Of a stretch of 64,000 nt of DNA, positions 17,394 through 26,928 are shown piece after piece (position 1 is the first letter of the stretch; the number at the start of each line of letters is the position of its first letter). A program made the position numbers and the translations under genes. Under the pieces are notes generated by a model, which saw only the letters and a list, made by a program, of their open reading frames with translations, ran no database searches and was not told the DNA's origin. This DNA comes from Mailhella massiliensis (GTDB lineage Bacteria > Desulfobacterota > Desulfovibrionia > Desulfovibrionales > Desulfovibrionaceae): the NCBI RefSeq assembly GCF_900155525.1, contig NZ_LT706952.1:416256-480255 (forward strand), written 5' to 3'.

Positions 17394-18010
17394 ATCGAAT
17401 CCTGATAGTAATGAAGAAAAAAATGACATACCTTGAAAAACAGGATATCATAGCTGATTCTTTCACGCTTGCCAAGCGCCGCCGCCTTCGCCCGTGCGGC
17501 GCGAAGGCACGACCGTTCTGGAACCTGTGCAACGCAAAGACATAGCCATGCCAGCGCCGTGCGGCGCAAAGGTGCGTCTCCCGGGACACGCTGTACAGAG
17601 GGCGGGACATGTACGCTTCGGTCACTCTTACGGCGGAAGTGCATTCCGCCTGCGCGGCCCTTGCGGCCCGCCCGGAGCGTTGCAACAAAGCGTTCCTCCT
17701 CACACCGGAAGATCTCGCGTGAAACAGGGCCGCCCTCAGCGGGCGGGGGCAAAACGCATTGAGAAAAGGTGCGCCCTGCGCAAGGAAGGGCCGCATCCTG
17801 CGCGGAAAACACGCTCTCCTTCGCCACCAAGAAACGAGCATTGCGTGGAGGAAGGTCTGACCTTCGCAGGCGAAAGCGGCATGAGGCGTTGCCGGTGTTC
17901 TGTGCCTTCACCATCGAACGATGGGCACGCGTTGAAAAAAGTCATGCACAGGCGGGGCAGGATAAGGCAATGGCATAGCGCATCCCCCTTCCCTCTTGAA
18001 ATCTCTTCCT

Positions 18011-18053
18011 CTGGCCGACCGTTTCCCGGCCGTGCCGGGAAACGGTCGGCCAG
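18011..18053. repeat. Perfect 20-bp inverted repeat with 3-nt loop
   Basis: Arm 18011-18030 (CTGGCCGACC...) is the exact reverse complement of 18034-18053, separated by CGT. No T-run follows on either strand (next bases CGTCGGC; on the other side AGGAAGAGAT), so it is not a textbook terminator. It would form a very stable cruciform or RNA hairpin. Confidence 0.9.
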
Positions 18054-18159
18054 CGTCGGCGGGTCCGGCAGGACACGCTCACGCCGGAATGGCAGCCGGA
18101 ACGGGGCCAGGCAGGCCTTTGCGCGCCCTGTCCTTCCCGGCCGGCAGACGGCGGAGGGG

Positions 18160-18208
18160 GCAGGCCTTCCGCTCCACGGCCATGCCGCAGAAGCGGCGGA
18201 AGGCCTGC
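18160..18208. repeat. 13-bp inverted repeat
   Basis: Arms GCAGGCCTTCCGC (18160-18172) and GCGGAAGGCCTGC (18196-18208) are perfect reverse complements around a 23-base loop, 107 bases after the larger hairpin. No T-run follows. The role is unknown. Confidence 0.75.
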
Positions 18209-18357
18209 AAAACATCTGCGCAATCCCCTCCAAAGCGCCGCGGAACAACCGCAAGCCGGAGGAGAACCTTTGCCTTGCGCCCTGCCGGTCATGGGGAGGG
18301 AGATGATCCCCCCCGGCGGGGTACGGGGCGGCGCCTGCCTTTCCTGCCGCAGGATAC

Positions 18358-18391
18358 GAAAAGCCCGCCTGCCGGGGAACGGCGGGCGGGC
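18358..18391 (-). terminator. Terminator of the ileS-lspA-cpoB operon
   Basis: Arms GCCCGCCTGCC and GGCGGGCGGGC pair with one mismatch; on the minus strand the stem is followed by TTTTCG. It sits 24 bases past the cpoB stop. Confidence 0.75.
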
Positions 18392-18414
18392 CGGACAAAG
18401 GCCGAGCCGGAATC

Positions 18415-19281
18415 TTACAGCTTGTTCTGCTTGATGACCTGCTTGGCGCGCGCGGTTTCGGGGGCCTTGGGGTATTTGCGCGTCAGTTCGGTAAGGCGCT
18501 GCTTGGCGGCGGACTTCTTATTGAGCTGGAGGAAGGACATGCCCTGCTTCAGGTAGGAAGCGGGAGCCTTGACGCTGTTGGGGTAGCCGGAAATCACGTT
18601 TTCGTAGGCCAGCGCGGCTTCGGCGTAGTTCTTCATCTGATACTGGCATTCCCCCTGCCAGAACCAGGCGTTGGAAACCAGCTTGTTCTTGGAATAGGTT
18701 TTGGTGAAATCGCTGAAGGAGCGCAGAGCGGCCTCGTACTGGCGGTTGTTGAAGGCCTGCATACCGTTGTCGTACAGAGCCTGCGCCATATCCACGTTGT
18801 TCTGAGGCTGCGCGGCGGGGGCGACGGGAGCCGCAGGAGCAGGCTGCATGGCGTTCTGCGCGGAGGCATCGCCCATGCCGACGCCGGCAGCGACCCCGGG
18901 CATCATGCCGGCAGCGACTCCGGGCATACCCTGAGCGGAAGGATCGGGGGTAAGCTGAAGGTCGAGGGCCATCTGGCTTTCCGCAAGGCGCAGGGCGCGG
19001 TCGTGCAGGGCCACGGTATCGGCCAGCTTCTGCGCGCCGCCCGCTCTCTGCAGAGCGTAATTGATGGTATCGAGCTGACCGCGCAGTTCCGCCACTTCCT
19101 GGCGCAGTTCCATGAGCTGGGACCAGCTGTCGGCCTGATTGGTCTGGCTGCTGCTCATCTGACGGTTCATCTGGTTGACCTGAGCCTGAAGCGCGTTGTG
19201 TTCGCTGCTGGTGACGCAGGCCGTAAGCATGAGAGGCAGGGACAATAGGGCAAGGTTGCGGCCCCATTTCATAAGATCCAT
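18415..19281 (-). CDS. cpoB: CpoB/YbgF-type cell division coordinator lipoprotein
   Basis: A 288-residue envelope protein. The signal peptide ends in the lipobox LTAC (about 19-22), so unlike E. coli CpoB it is probably lipid-anchored. A coiled-coil stretch follows (about 28-110; heptad-like ALQAQVNQMNRQM and LRQEVAELRGQLDTI), then a Gly/Ala/Pro-rich linker, then a C-terminal TPR domain with YDNGMQAFNNRQYEAALRSF and three further helical repeats. This architecture matches YbgF/CpoB, which acts with Tol-Pal and PBP1B during septation, but no tol or pal gene is visible here. ATG 19281 has AGGAG upstream. It is the last gene after ileS-lspA-PLDc_N-like, with a terminator behind it. Confidence 0.8.
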   Translation of the reverse strand: MDLMKWGRNLALLSLPLMLTACVTSSEHNALQAQVNQMNRQMSSSQTNQADSWSQLMELRQEVAELRGQLDTINYALQRAGGAQKLADTVALHDRALRLAESQMALDLQLTPDPSAQGMPGVAAGMMPGVAAGVGMGDASAQNAMQPAPAAPVAPAAQPQNNVDMAQALYDNGMQAFNNRQYEAALRSFSDFTKTYSKNKLVSNAWFWQGECQYQMKNYAEAALAYENVISGYPNSVKAPASYLKQGMSFLQLNKKSAAKQRLTELTRKYPKAPETARAKQVIKQNKL

Positions 19282-19396
19282 AACCTTTTCTCCTGAATGG
19301 TGAGGATGCGGGCCGTGCCCGATCCCGTTGCACGAACGCTCCGTGCCGCCGGGGGAAGAACTTCTCCCGAAAAAACGGCCCGGAAGCGGGAATTTT

Positions 19397-19816
19397 TCAC
19401 GCCTGCGGCTTTTTTTCCTCGTCGGGACAGCCGAACGACCAGTCTCCGCCGGAAGGACGGGGAGCCTCCCTCACGGGAGCGCTTTCGGCCGCCTCGGGCG
19501 CTTTCTCCACGGGGGAGGATGCAGACGGCGCGGAAGGCGCTTCCTCGGCCTTTGCCTTTTCCTCCGCCGCGCGGGCGCGCTCCGCCTCGATTCTGGCGCG
19601 TATGTCCACCTTTTCCCTGCTGGCGTGCTTTCTGCCCACGAAATAGTAGGCAATGCCGCCGAGGCAGGGAATGAACACGCAGGCCATCATCCAGCGGTAC
19701 TTTTCCTGAGGCGTGGGAAAATCGTGATACATGGCGTGCTTCAGCGCCCACATGTTCGGCAGGGCGGGCACGATGAGCATGAGAAGCTGTTCGCTGCTGA
19801 GGTCGGTAATGAGCAT
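19397..19816 (-). CDS. Small membrane protein with PLDc_N-like segment
   Basis: A 139-residue protein. The first 65 residues look like the PLDc_N (phospholipase D nuclease N-terminal) module: a hydrophobic helix around LLMLIVPALPNMWAL, then VFIPCLGGIAYYFVGRK, where a helix broken by Pro/Gly ends in GRK. The remaining 75 residues are Ala/Glu/Pro-rich, charged and probably disordered, ending near WSFGCPDEEKKPQA. There is no nuclease HKD motif, so a catalytic role is unlikely. It starts two bases after the lspA stop and is probably cotranslated with it. Function unknown. Confidence 0.7.
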   Translation of the reverse strand: MLITDLSSEQLLMLIVPALPNMWALKHAMYHDFPTPQEKYRWMMACVFIPCLGGIAYYFVGRKHASREKVDIRARIEAERARAAEEKAKAEEAPSAPSASSPVEKAPEAAESAPVREAPRPSGGDWSFGCPDEEKKPQA

Positions 19817-19818
19817 GG

Positions 19819-20313
19819 CTAGTGTTTCCCCTCTTCAGGGCTCTGCCGCAGAAGCACGAAGCCTGCGGCAACCACCCCGAGGCAGATGGCGATGTCGGCC
19901 ACGTTGAAGGCCGGCCAGTGCCATGCGCCCCAGTACACGTCCAGAAAGTCCGTCACCGCGCGGAAGCGCACCCTGTCCACCAGGTTGCCCGCCGCGCCGC
20001 CGAGTATGCTGCCCAGGCCGAAGAAAAGCATTCGGCTGGGGGGCGTGGTACGCACGATATGGACGATGACGCCCCCCACCACGACGGCGGCCCCGAGGAA
20101 GAGCCAGAACTGCCAGCTCGTATCCTCATTGTTCAGAAAGCCGAAGGCCGCGCCCCGGTTCAGCACATGCACGATGTTGAAGCACCCGTCGATGACGGGA
20201 AAGCCCCGGCCCGGCGGTATGCCGGCCGTGACGGCCGCCTTGGCGAGCTGATCCAGCACAAGCCAGATGAGCGCCACCAGGGCGACTAGGCCGTAACGCT
20301 TCGCTGCCTTCAC
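19819..20313 (-). CDS. lspA: Lipoprotein signal peptidase
   Basis: Signal peptidase II, an inner-membrane aspartyl protease that removes the signal peptide from prolipoproteins after lipidation. The 164-residue protein has four predicted helices, the conserved N-terminal WLVLDQLAK, VLNRGAAFGFL, and the two catalytic aspartates in GNLVDRVR and FNVADIAI. The start is GTG 20313, overlapping the ileS stop by one base (TAGTG). The ileS-lspA order is common in Proteobacteria. Clients in this window include the cpoB product and the AT-rich lipoprotein. Confidence 0.96.
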   Translation of the reverse strand: MKAAKRYGLVALVALIWLVLDQLAKAAVTAGIPPGRGFPVIDGCFNIVHVLNRGAAFGFLNNEDTSWQFWLFLGAAVVVGGVIVHIVRTTPPSRMLFFGLGSILGGAAGNLVDRVRFRAVTDFLDVYWGAWHWPAFNVADIAICLGVVAAGFVLLRQSPEEGKH

Positions 20314-23174
20314 TACGCTTCCCCGCCCTGCTTCGCTTCAAGCTCCCGCATCACGGCAGCGCAGCGGGGGCACAGGGTGGGATGGGCAGGATCGGTACCC
20401 AGTTCCTCGGAGTACATCCAGCAGCGTTCGCACTTTTCTCCGCCCGCCTTCTTCACGCGCACGGCAAGGCCGGGGCATTCGTCGAGCTGAGCGGTGGAAA
20501 GCGCGTCCACGGGGGCATCCTTGAAGGATGCGATGTCGAGCTGGGAGACGATGCACACGGAACGCATGTCGGCGCCGCTGTCGGCAATGGCGGAACGGAG
20601 CTTGTCGTCCACATACAGCGTCACATGGGTATCCAGCGCATGACCGATGACGCCGTCCTTGCGCAGAGGCTCGATGGCGCGGGTGACGCCCGCACGGATG
20701 TCCATGACCATTTCCCACGCGCCGCGCTCGTCGTCGGAGAGGCGGTACATGGAAACGTCCTTCTGCGGCAGAGCGAACACCGAGATCACGGGCTGGCCTT
20801 CGCCGTCCACGGGCTTCAGCGCCTCGGGAATGTGACGGAACACCTCTTCCGCGGTGAAGCTCATGATGGGAGCCATGTCGCGCAGCATGATGAGCAGCAT
20901 CTGATACAGCGCGCTCTGGGCGGAACGGCGCTCCGCGCTGTCCGGCAGAGAGGAATAGAGGCGATCCTTCAGCACGTCGAGATAGAAGGCCGAAAGGTCG
21001 GTGGCGCAAAGGCCGTGCAGGCCCTGGAACACCTTGTGGAATTCGTATTCCTGATAGGCGGTTTCCGCGCTTTCGTGGAAGGCGGCCACCAGGCTCAGGG
21101 CATAGCGGTCCAGCGGCTTCATGCTCGCGAAGGGCACGAGGTCGGCGGGGGTGAGATCGTGAATGCTGCCCAGCAGGTAGCGGCAGGTGTTGCGGATGCG
21201 GCGGTAGGCATCCACAAGGCGCTTCATGATTTCTTCGGAATAGCGGATATCCTCGCGGTAATCCACGGAAGCCACCCACAGACGCAGAAGTTCCGCACCG
21301 TACTTGTCGATGACTTCCTGCGGGGCCACCACGTTGCCGATGGACTTGGACATCTTGCGGCCCGTACCGTCCACCACATAACCGTGGGTGAGCACGGCCT
21401 TGTAGGGAGCGATGTCGCGCGTGCCCACGGAAACGAGCAGGGAGCTGTGGAACCAGCCGCGGTGCTGATCCGAACCTTCAAGGTACAGATCGGCGGGAAC
21501 TTTGCCTTCGGGGCGCTGTTCCATGACGGCGGCAAAGCTGGTGCCGGAGTCGAACCACACGTCGAGGATGTCGTCTTCCTTCTCCCAGTGCTTTCCGCCG
21601 CAATGGGGGCAGACCAGACCTTCGGGAACGATGTCTTCCACGCCGTGTTCGTACCAGTAGTCGCAGCCGGTGGGATGGGAGGCGAAGCGGGAGGCTATCT
21701 CACGCATCCAGGCCGGGTCGTTCCACACTTCGCCGCAGTCCTTGCAGATGAGGGCGAGAATGGGCACGCCCCACATGCGCTGACGGGAAATGCACCAGTC
21801 GGGACGCGATTCCACCATGTTGTAGATGCGGCCCTGACCCCAGGAAGGAATCCAGCGCACCTTGTTCTGAATGGCGTCCAGCGCCTTGCCGCGCAGGTTG
21901 TTGGGTTCCATGCCGATGAACCACTGGGTGGTGGCACGGAAAATGACGGGTTCCTTGCAGCGCCAGCAGCAGGGATAGGAGTGGGAAATATCCTTTCTGG
22001 CCAGCAGATGACCGAGTTCCTCCACCTTGGCGATGACGGCGGGGTTGGCTTCGAACACCTGCATCCCCGCGAAGAATTCCACGGTGGGCAGGAAGCGCCC
22101 TTCGTCGTCCAGCGGGGAATACACGTCGAGCCCGTACTTCATGCCCACTTCGTAGTCCTCGCGGCCGTGGCCGGGAGCGGTGTGCACGCAGCCCGTGCCC
22201 GCGTCCAGCGTGACGTGGGTGCCGTTGATGACGAGAGAAGGACGGTCGAGGAAGGGATGACGGGCCTCAAGCTTCTCCAGCCTGTCGCCCGTGGTTTCGC
22301 CTACAAGGCGGTAATCGCTCCAGCCGAAGGTTTTGGCGCAGCTTTCCACCAGTTCGGAAGCCAGAATGTACTGGCTGCCTTCCACTTCCACGAGGGCGTA
22401 GCGCAGCTCGGGGTGCACGCACACGGCGAGGTTGCTCGGCAGCGTCCAGGGCGTGGTCGTCCAGATGACGATGTAGGCGCGGGAAACGTCGGCCCCGGGG
22501 ATGACTTCCGCAAGCTTCGGGTCCGGCAGGGGGAAGCGCACATAGATGGAAGGCGAGGAAAGATCGCGGTATTCCACTTCCGCTTCGGCAAGGGCCGTCT
22601 TGCAGTGGCAGCACCAGTAGATGGGCTTCTTGCTGCGCACCACGCCCCCGCGTTCCACGAAGGTGGCAAGTTCGGCGGCGGTCACGGCTTCATAGGCCGG
22701 GTCCATGGACATGTAGGGATGTTCCCAGTCGCCCAGCACGCCGAGGCGCTTGAATTCCTTGCGCTGAATGTCGAGGAACTTCTGCGCGTACTGGCGGCAG
22801 CGCTTGCGGATGACGTGCGGAGGCAGATCCTTCTTCTTCTCGCCGAGCTCAAGCTCCACGTTGTGCTCGATGGGCAGACCGTGGCAGTCCCAGCCGGGGA
22901 TGTAGCCGGTCTTCCAGCCCATGAGGTTGCGGGACTTGATGATCATGTCCTTGAGGATCTTGTTCAGGGCCGTGCCCAGATGGATGTGGCCGTTGGCATA
23001 GGGCGGGCCGTCGTGCAGCACGAACTCGCCGCGCGAGCCGGAAGCGTCCTGCATGAGCTGGAACACATGGTTTTCTTCCCAGAACTTCAGCGTTTCCGGT
23101 TCCTTCTGGACCAGATTCGCCTTCATGGGGAACCCGGTGACGGGCAGATTCAGCGTTTTCTTATATTCAGCCAT
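20313..23174 (-). CDS. ileS: Isoleucyl-tRNA synthetase
   Basis: Charges tRNA-Ile with isoleucine. The 953-residue class I synthetase has the HIGH-type motif [10 protein letters not shown], the CP1 editing domain ([21 protein letters not shown]), KMSKSIGNV, the anticodon-binding domain, and a C-terminal zinc finger with CERCW and CPRC. The length and zinc finger match the bacterial type. ATG 23174 ([11 protein letters not shown]) has GGAGG upstream; the open frame extends 107 codons further but is not homologous. It is the first gene of the operon with lspA, the PLDc_N-like gene and cpoB. No T-box is visible upstream. Confidence 0.97.
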   Translation of the reverse strand: MAEYKKTLNLPVTGFPMKANLVQKEPETLKFWEENHVFQLMQDASGSRGEFVLHDGPPYANGHIHLGTALNKILKDMIIKSRNLMGWKTGYIPGWDCHGLPIEHNVELELGEKKKDLPPHVIRKRCRQYAQKFLDIQRKEFKRLGVLGDWEHPYMSMDPAYEAVTAAELATFVERGGVVRSKKPIYWCCHCKTALAEAEVEYRDLSSPSIYVRFPLPDPKLAEVIPGADVSRAYIVIWTTTPWTLPSNLAVCVHPELRYALVEVEGSQYILASELVESCAKTFGWSDYRLVGETTGDRLEKLEARHPFLDRPSLVINGTHVTLDAGTGCVHTAPGHGREDYEVGMKYGLDVYSPLDDEGRFLPTVEFFAGMQVFEANPAVIAKVEELGHLLARKDISHSYPCCWRCKEPVIFRATTQWFIGMEPNNLRGKALDAIQNKVRWIPSWGQGRIYNMVESRPDWCISRQRMWGVPILALICKDCGEVWNDPAWMREIASRFASHPTGCDYWYEHGVEDIVPEGLVCPHCGGKHWEKEDDILDVWFDSGTSFAAVMEQRPEGKVPADLYLEGSDQHRGWFHSSLLVSVGTRDIAPYKAVLTHGYVVDGTGRKMSKSIGNVVAPQEVIDKYGAELLRLWVASVDYREDIRYSEEIMKRLVDAYRRIRNTCRYLLGSIHDLTPADLVPFASMKPLDRYALSLVAAFHESAETAYQEYEFHKVFQGLHGLCATDLSAFYLDVLKDRLYSSLPDSAERRSAQSALYQMLLIMLRDMAPIMSFTAEEVFRHIPEALKPVDGEGQPVISVFALPQKDVSMYRLSDDERGAWEMVMDIRAGVTRAIEPLRKDGVIGHALDTHVTLYVDDKLRSAIADSGADMRSVCIVSQLDIASFKDAPVDALSTAQLDECPGLAVRVKKAGGEKCERCWMYSEELGTDPAHPTLCPRCAAVMRELEAKQGGEA

Positions 23175-23397
23175 GAGGCTTCCTCCGGGCGCGACGATGC
23201 GCCATGATATTCTTGCAGGGCGGCAGGCCGCACGCCTCCCGCCGAAAGCAGACAGAAAATGGTATGTTTTCCCGCGTCGGGCGTAAATGTCAAGCCCAAT
23301 TTCCCCGCGCTTCCCTCTGCGGCCGGAAGGGAACGGAGATATTCCGTCCGCGGCGCGCAACGTACGGAAAAGACGAAAAAAGCCCTTTTGCCTCCGC

Positions 23398-23426
23398 TTG
23401 ACGCAGAAGCCCCCGCTCCGTATGGT
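23398..23426 (+). promoter_or_regulatory. Candidate promoter of the metallo-hydrolase gene
   Basis: TTGACG (23398-23403), a 17-base spacer, then TATGGT (23421-23426), 28 bases before the start codon at 23455. The spacing is ideal and only one or two positions per box deviate from the sigma-70 consensus. Confidence 0.6.
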
Positions 23427-23454
23427 GTGATACAGGCAAGACGAGGAGGAGAAC

Positions 23455-24264
23455 ATGAAAAAGCTCATCGTTCTTGGTACGGGCGCGGCCAACACCCTGC
23501 ATTACTACAATACCTGTTTTCTGCTTCAGGGGCCGCAGGGCGGCCTTCTGGTGGACGGCGGGGGCGGCAACGGCATTCTCGTCCAGCTCGACAGGGCGGG
23601 CATTCCCCTCACGGAACTGACCGACGTTTTCGTCACCCACGAGCACATCGACCATTCTCTCGGCGTCATCTGGCTCGTTCGTATGGTCTCCTCCCTTTTT
23701 CTCCGGGAAAAACGAAACGACATCTTCCGCATACACTGCCATGCGCGCCTTGCGGAGAAGCTGCGTTCCATCTGCCAGTTCACCCTGAGCGAAAAGCAGT
23801 TCTCCCCCGTGGGCACCAGCATACGCTTCATGCCCGTGAAGGACGGGGAACAGCGCACCATTGCCGGACATACGGTGACCTTTTTCAACACCCATTCCCG
23901 CAAGGCGGAACAGTACGGCTTCCACATGCAGAACCCGGACGGCCAGCGCATCGTCTGCACCGGCGACGAACCCTGCAGCATGGCCTGCGCCCACTATCTG
24001 GAAGGCGCGGACTGGCTTTTCCACGAAGCCTTCTGCCTTGAGAGCGATGCAAAGCGATTCCGCCCCCACGCCATAGGGCACGGCACCGTGCGCGAGGCCG
24101 CGCTCCTGGCCCGCAGACAGAGGGTGAAGAACCTCGTGCTCTGGCATACGGAAGACAGCGCCACCCTCGGCACGCGCAGGGAACGCTACACCGAGGAGGC
24201 CGCCTCCGTGTTCCGCGGCGGCATCTACGTGCCGGACGACCTTGAGGAAATAGAACTCTATTAG
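23455..24264 (+). CDS. Metallo-beta-lactamase-fold hydrolase (RNase Z-like)
   Basis: A 269-residue MBL-fold enzyme. It starts with [11 protein letters not shown] and has the zinc motif [10 protein letters not shown] (H-x-H-x-D-H), a GDEPC segment, and late histidines in HGTVREA and LWHTED. Arrangement and length resemble RNase Z/ElaC-like or PqsE/arylsulfatase-like hydrolases, but I do not see the RNase Z exosite arm, so the substrate is not assignable. Ribosome site GAGGAGGAG. It is monocistronic: its own promoter lies upstream and a bidirectional terminator follows at 24291. It is divergent from ileS. Confidence 0.8.
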   Translation: MKKLIVLGTGAANTLHYYNTCFLLQGPQGGLLVDGGGGNGILVQLDRAGIPLTELTDVFVTHEHIDHSLGVIWLVRMVSSLFLREKRNDIFRIHCHARLAEKLRSICQFTLSEKQFSPVGTSIRFMPVKDGEQRTIAGHTVTFFNTHSRKAEQYGFHMQNPDGQRIVCTGDEPCSMACAHYLEGADWLFHEAFCLESDAKRFRPHAIGHGTVREAALLARRQRVKNLVLWHTEDSATLGTRRERYTEEAASVFRGGIYVPDDLEEIELY

Positions 24265-24290
24265 GCAAAAAACGCCGTCATCCTGCAACG

Positions 24291-24320
24291 GAAAAGGGGG
24301 CCCGCGCCCCCTTTTCTTTT
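24291..24320. terminator. Bidirectional terminator
   Basis: Perfect 11-base arms (24291-24301 and 24306-24316) with a CCGC loop, A-run on the left and TTTT-C-TTTT on the right. It separates the convergent hydrolase gene (+) and ABC permease gene (-). Confidence 0.85.
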
Positions 24321-24365
24321 ACCGTGCCTTCGCAGGACGGCGGCACGGCGCGCCCCTTTTCCCCT

Positions 24366-25538
24366 TTACGCCGAACGCAGCAGTTCGCCGGCGGTACGGC
24401 GGCAGGCGAAATATGCGGGAAGCGCTGCGGCCACGCAGCCGCAGCCGAAGGCCGCAAGCGCGGCAAGGCATTCCTTTGCGGAAAGCGCCACGGTAAGCGC
24501 CACCCCGGTTTCCGCCTGTATCCACATGGCGGCGGCGGAAGCCATGGCGCAGCCGAGACCGAGACCGAGCAGGCAGCCCGCAAACAGAATACCGGCCACC
24601 ATGAGCCACACGCTCAGGGCGAGAAACGCGTGGGAGGCCCCCAGCGCGCGCAGAAGCGCCAGAGACTTCACGCGCATGGCCACGGCAAAGAAGCCCGAGA
24701 CCAGCGCCGCGGCAAGGGCGGCGGCCTGCGCGGCAAAGGTGAGCATGAGCATGACGTTGTGCATGTCTTCCAGCGTGCTGAAAAGCCGGGTGAGCACCTC
24801 GCCGGAAAACACGGCCTGCGTGTCGCGCCCGTTCAGGGAGGCGCGCAGACGGTAGGCATCCGCCACGGTGACGGGCTTGACCACCACCACGGAAGAGCGG
24901 CCCGCTCCTGCGCCGTGCATGTTCCAGAGCGCCTCTATGGGAACGACGATGGCCCTGTCCCACGGGGTGCCGGTGGCGGGCATTCTGCCCACCACACGGA
25001 ACAGATGGTCGTGGGCATGGGAGGATGCCCCCTCCCCGTCCAGCGCGGCTTCGGCCACGCTGCCGTGACTCGGAGCGAAGGTGTCGCCTTCCTTCAGGGG
25101 AACGCCCGCCCCCACCACGGCCTCTTCGGGGGTAAGAAACATGCGGCCGGAGGCAAGGGGCCGTTTGCCGCCCAGATTGACCAGCTCGGAAGAGGTTCCC
25201 GCAATGGGGCAGTCGCGCCAGCGGTCCCCGAAGGCAAGCGGCGCGGCCCAGCGCACGCCGCCGCGGGCCTTTACCTCCTCCAGCGTGCCTTCCGGCAGAA
25301 GGGAAAGCGCTTCCGGCCTGAGGTACACCGCGCCGAGCACCAGATCCACGGCGCTGCCTTTGGCCCCCACCAGCAGATCGAAGGCATCGGCGGATTCGGC
25401 CATGCCGGAGCGTATGGCCCGCTCCATCATGGAAACGGCGGGGCTGAGACTTCCGGCAAAGGCCAGCACCAGGGCAAGCGCCAGCGCGCCGCCCCAGGAA
25501 CGGCGGAACTCGCCGCGCAGGAAAAGAAAAGGATTCAT
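24366..25538 (-). CDS. FtsX/MacB-type ABC transporter permease
   Basis: A 390-residue inner-membrane protein with the type VII ABC layout: one N-terminal helix (ALALALVLAFAGSL), a large periplasmic domain of about 220 residues, then three C-terminal helices beginning at MLMLTFAAQAAALAAALVSG. The periplasmic loop contains a HAHDH cluster that could bind metal. The gene follows the ATPase gene by 98 bases, and together with the small periplasmic protein it forms a three-gene unit. The substrate is not evident; such systems extract lipids or lipoproteins or perform mechanotransmission rather than import solutes. Confidence 0.8.
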   Translation of the reverse strand: MNPFLFLRGEFRRSWGGALALALVLAFAGSLSPAVSMMERAIRSGMAESADAFDLLVGAKGSAVDLVLGAVYLRPEALSLLPEGTLEEVKARGGVRWAAPLAFGDRWRDCPIAGTSSELVNLGGKRPLASGRMFLTPEEAVVGAGVPLKEGDTFAPSHGSVAEAALDGEGASSHAHDHLFRVVGRMPATGTPWDRAIVVPIEALWNMHGAGAGRSSVVVVKPVTVADAYRLRASLNGRDTQAVFSGEVLTRLFSTLEDMHNVMLMLTFAAQAAALAAALVSGFFAVAMRVKSLALLRALGASHAFLALSVWLMVAGILFAGCLLGLGLGCAMASAAAMWIQAETGVALTVALSAKECLAALAAFGCGCVAAALPAYFACRRTAGELLRSA

Positions 25539-25636
25539 GAAAACTCCTGAAACGATGACGGAAAACGCATTCTCCGGCGAGGCTGCCCCGGCCGACGGCC
25601 GGATGCAGGTCTTGCTCCGACCACACTCCGACAGAA

Positions 25637-26347
25637 CTATTTTACCTTCAGATCGTCATCCAGCCCGGAGAGAAGACGCCCCCGTTCCAGGCGGAAACGC
25701 ACGTCCATTCTGCCGTGCAGAATCTGCTCGTGGGTGACCACAAGGAGGGTGCAGCCTTCCGAACGGGCCAGATCCACCAGTTCGTCGGTGACGAGCTGCG
25801 CGTTGCTGCGGTCCAGGCTGGCCGTAGGTTCGTCCGCAAGAAGCACCGAGGGACGAAACAGCACGGCGCGCGCCATGGCCACACGCTGCTGTTCCCCCCG
25901 GGAAAAAACGCCCGCTTCCGCATCGAGATTGCGTATGCCGAGCCGACGGAGCAGGTCCCGCGCCCGCCCGCGCAGCTCATCGGAAAGAGAAAAACGGCGG
26001 AACGTGGCGGGCAGAAGCACGTTTTCCATGGCGGAGAGCTGGGGAAAAAGCTGAAAGTCCTGAAAAATCATGCCTACGTGCCGCCCGCGCCAGGCATCGC
26101 GCGCGCCCTCGGGCATGGCGCAGAGCTCATCCTTTCCCCAGCGGATTTCCCTGCCCGTGCACTCGTCGGGCAGGATGAGACCGCAGAGAATGTTGAGCAG
26201 CGAGGTCTTGCCCGAACCGGAGTCGCCGTAAATGCCCGCCAGCGTGCCGCCGGGAAGGGAAAGCTCCGGTATGTCCAGCACGCGGCGCATACCCGCGCCG
26301 TCCTGCACGCTGTAGCGGATGTTCTTGAGGTAAAGGGCGTTGTCCAT
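25637..26347 (-). CDS. ABC transporter ATP-binding protein (MacB/LolD-like)
   Basis: A 236-residue ATPase with Walker A GDSGSGKTS, Q-loop FQDFQLFPQLS, an unusual signature FSRGEQQRVAMARA (SRGEQ instead of SGGQ, as in several LolD/MacB relatives), Walker B VLLADEPTASLD and the switch histidine in VTHE. Sequence and length place it in the group that energises FtsX-like permeases; the adjacent permease is its obvious partner. It starts seven bases after the stop of the upstream periplasmic protein gene. Confidence 0.9.
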   Translation of the reverse strand: MDNALYLKNIRYSVQDGAGMRRVLDIPELSLPGGTLAGIYGDSGSGKTSLLNILCGLILPDECTGREIRWGKDELCAMPEGARDAWRGRHVGMIFQDFQLFPQLSAMENVLLPATFRRFSLSDELRGRARDLLRRLGIRNLDAEAGVFSRGEQQRVAMARAVLFRPSVLLADEPTASLDRSNAQLVTDELVDLARSEGCTLLVVTHEQILHGRMDVRFRLERGRLLSGLDDDLKVK

Positions 26348-26354
26348 AACTTCC

Positions 26355-26789
26355 TCACAACGTATGGAAGGTGGCGTTTCTCAGGCGCATCTGGCTCACG
26401 AAGCCGGTATGTTCATCCGTCCAGGAACCGACTTCCAGCTCGCCTTCCACCTCGATGACGGCGTTGTTCTGCACAAAACGCTGCTTTTCGGAGAGGTAGA
26501 CCACCAGAATATTGTCCGGCCAGTCCGAATCGGAGGAGCAGAACGGGCAGAGAGCCACGGGTTCGCGGGTGAGCACGAAGAAATCCGCATCCGCCTTCAG
26601 AGGCGGAGCCATGAAGCCGCGTATGGTGACGCGGCTGCCTTCAAAGGAAAGCACCTTGTCGGAAAAGCGCAGGCCGAGCGCCCCGCCCCCGCTGTAGAGT
26701 TCGTCGAAATTCAGGCGTTTTTCCGTCTCCGCCCACGCGCTCTGCGCTCCGAGCACAAGGCAGAGCAGAAGAATCAGCCAGGTTTTCAT
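26355..26789 (-). CDS. Exported protein with CPFC motif (DUF3299-like)
   Basis: A 144-residue protein with a signal peptide (MKTW, hydrophobic core, cleavage near AWA-ET). The mature part reads VTIRGFMAPPLKADADFFVL and then CPFCSSDSDWPDNI, resembling periplasmic DUF3299-type proteins. In Pseudomonas and Vibrio such genes sit beside a MacB-like ABC pair in zinc-responsive operons. The two cysteines CPFC could bind metal or form a disulfide. ATG 26789 is chosen because the signal peptide begins there; a GTG 12 bases earlier is possible. The downstream ATPase and permease genes follow within 7 and 98 bases. The link to zinc is an analogy; no Zur site was identified. Confidence 0.65.
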   Translation of the reverse strand: MKTWLILLLCLVLGAQSAWAETEKRLNFDELYSGGGALGLRFSDKVLSFEGSRVTIRGFMAPPLKADADFFVLTREPVALCPFCSSDSDWPDNILVVYLSEKQRFVQNNAVIEVEGELEVGSWTDEHTGFVSQMRLRNATFHTL

Positions 26790-26928
26790 GTCGCTTCTCA
26801 CAGGAAAAAAGTTCAGGAAGGGGTGCGGGCGTCAGTCAGCGGACGCCCTTCCGGCAAAAGGCGCCCCGAATATTCAGGGCGCCTTGCTGTTCATGGAAAG
26901 GGGGCGCATTCCCCCTTTCCCGCCGTCA

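Larger units (their letters stand above)
17394..18414. other. 1-kb gene-free region rich in inverted repeats
   Basis: None of the open frames on either strand shows a recognisable family, a convincing start, or the codon bias of the neighbours. The region holds a perfect 20-base-arm hairpin at 18011-18053, a 13-base inverted repeat at 18160-18208, two similar GTGCGGCGC-type stretches near 17492 and 17559, and the cpoB terminator at the right edge. The helicase promoter should lie in the first 150 bases. Confidence 0.5.

Noticed and set aside
17492-17578. The two GTGCGGCGC stretches as part of a CRISPR-like array
   Set aside because: Only two imperfect copies with no regular spacers; there are no CRISPR repeats anywhere in the window.
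17344-17841. Minus-strand frames in the 17.4-18.4 kb gap as hypothetical genes
   Set aside because: Arg/Cys-rich translations without start signals or neighbour-like codon use; overlapping frames on both strands are equally open.
20382-23207. A 941-codon plus-strand open frame
   Set aside because: Fully antisense to ileS, with no family-like sequence; codon-bias artefact.
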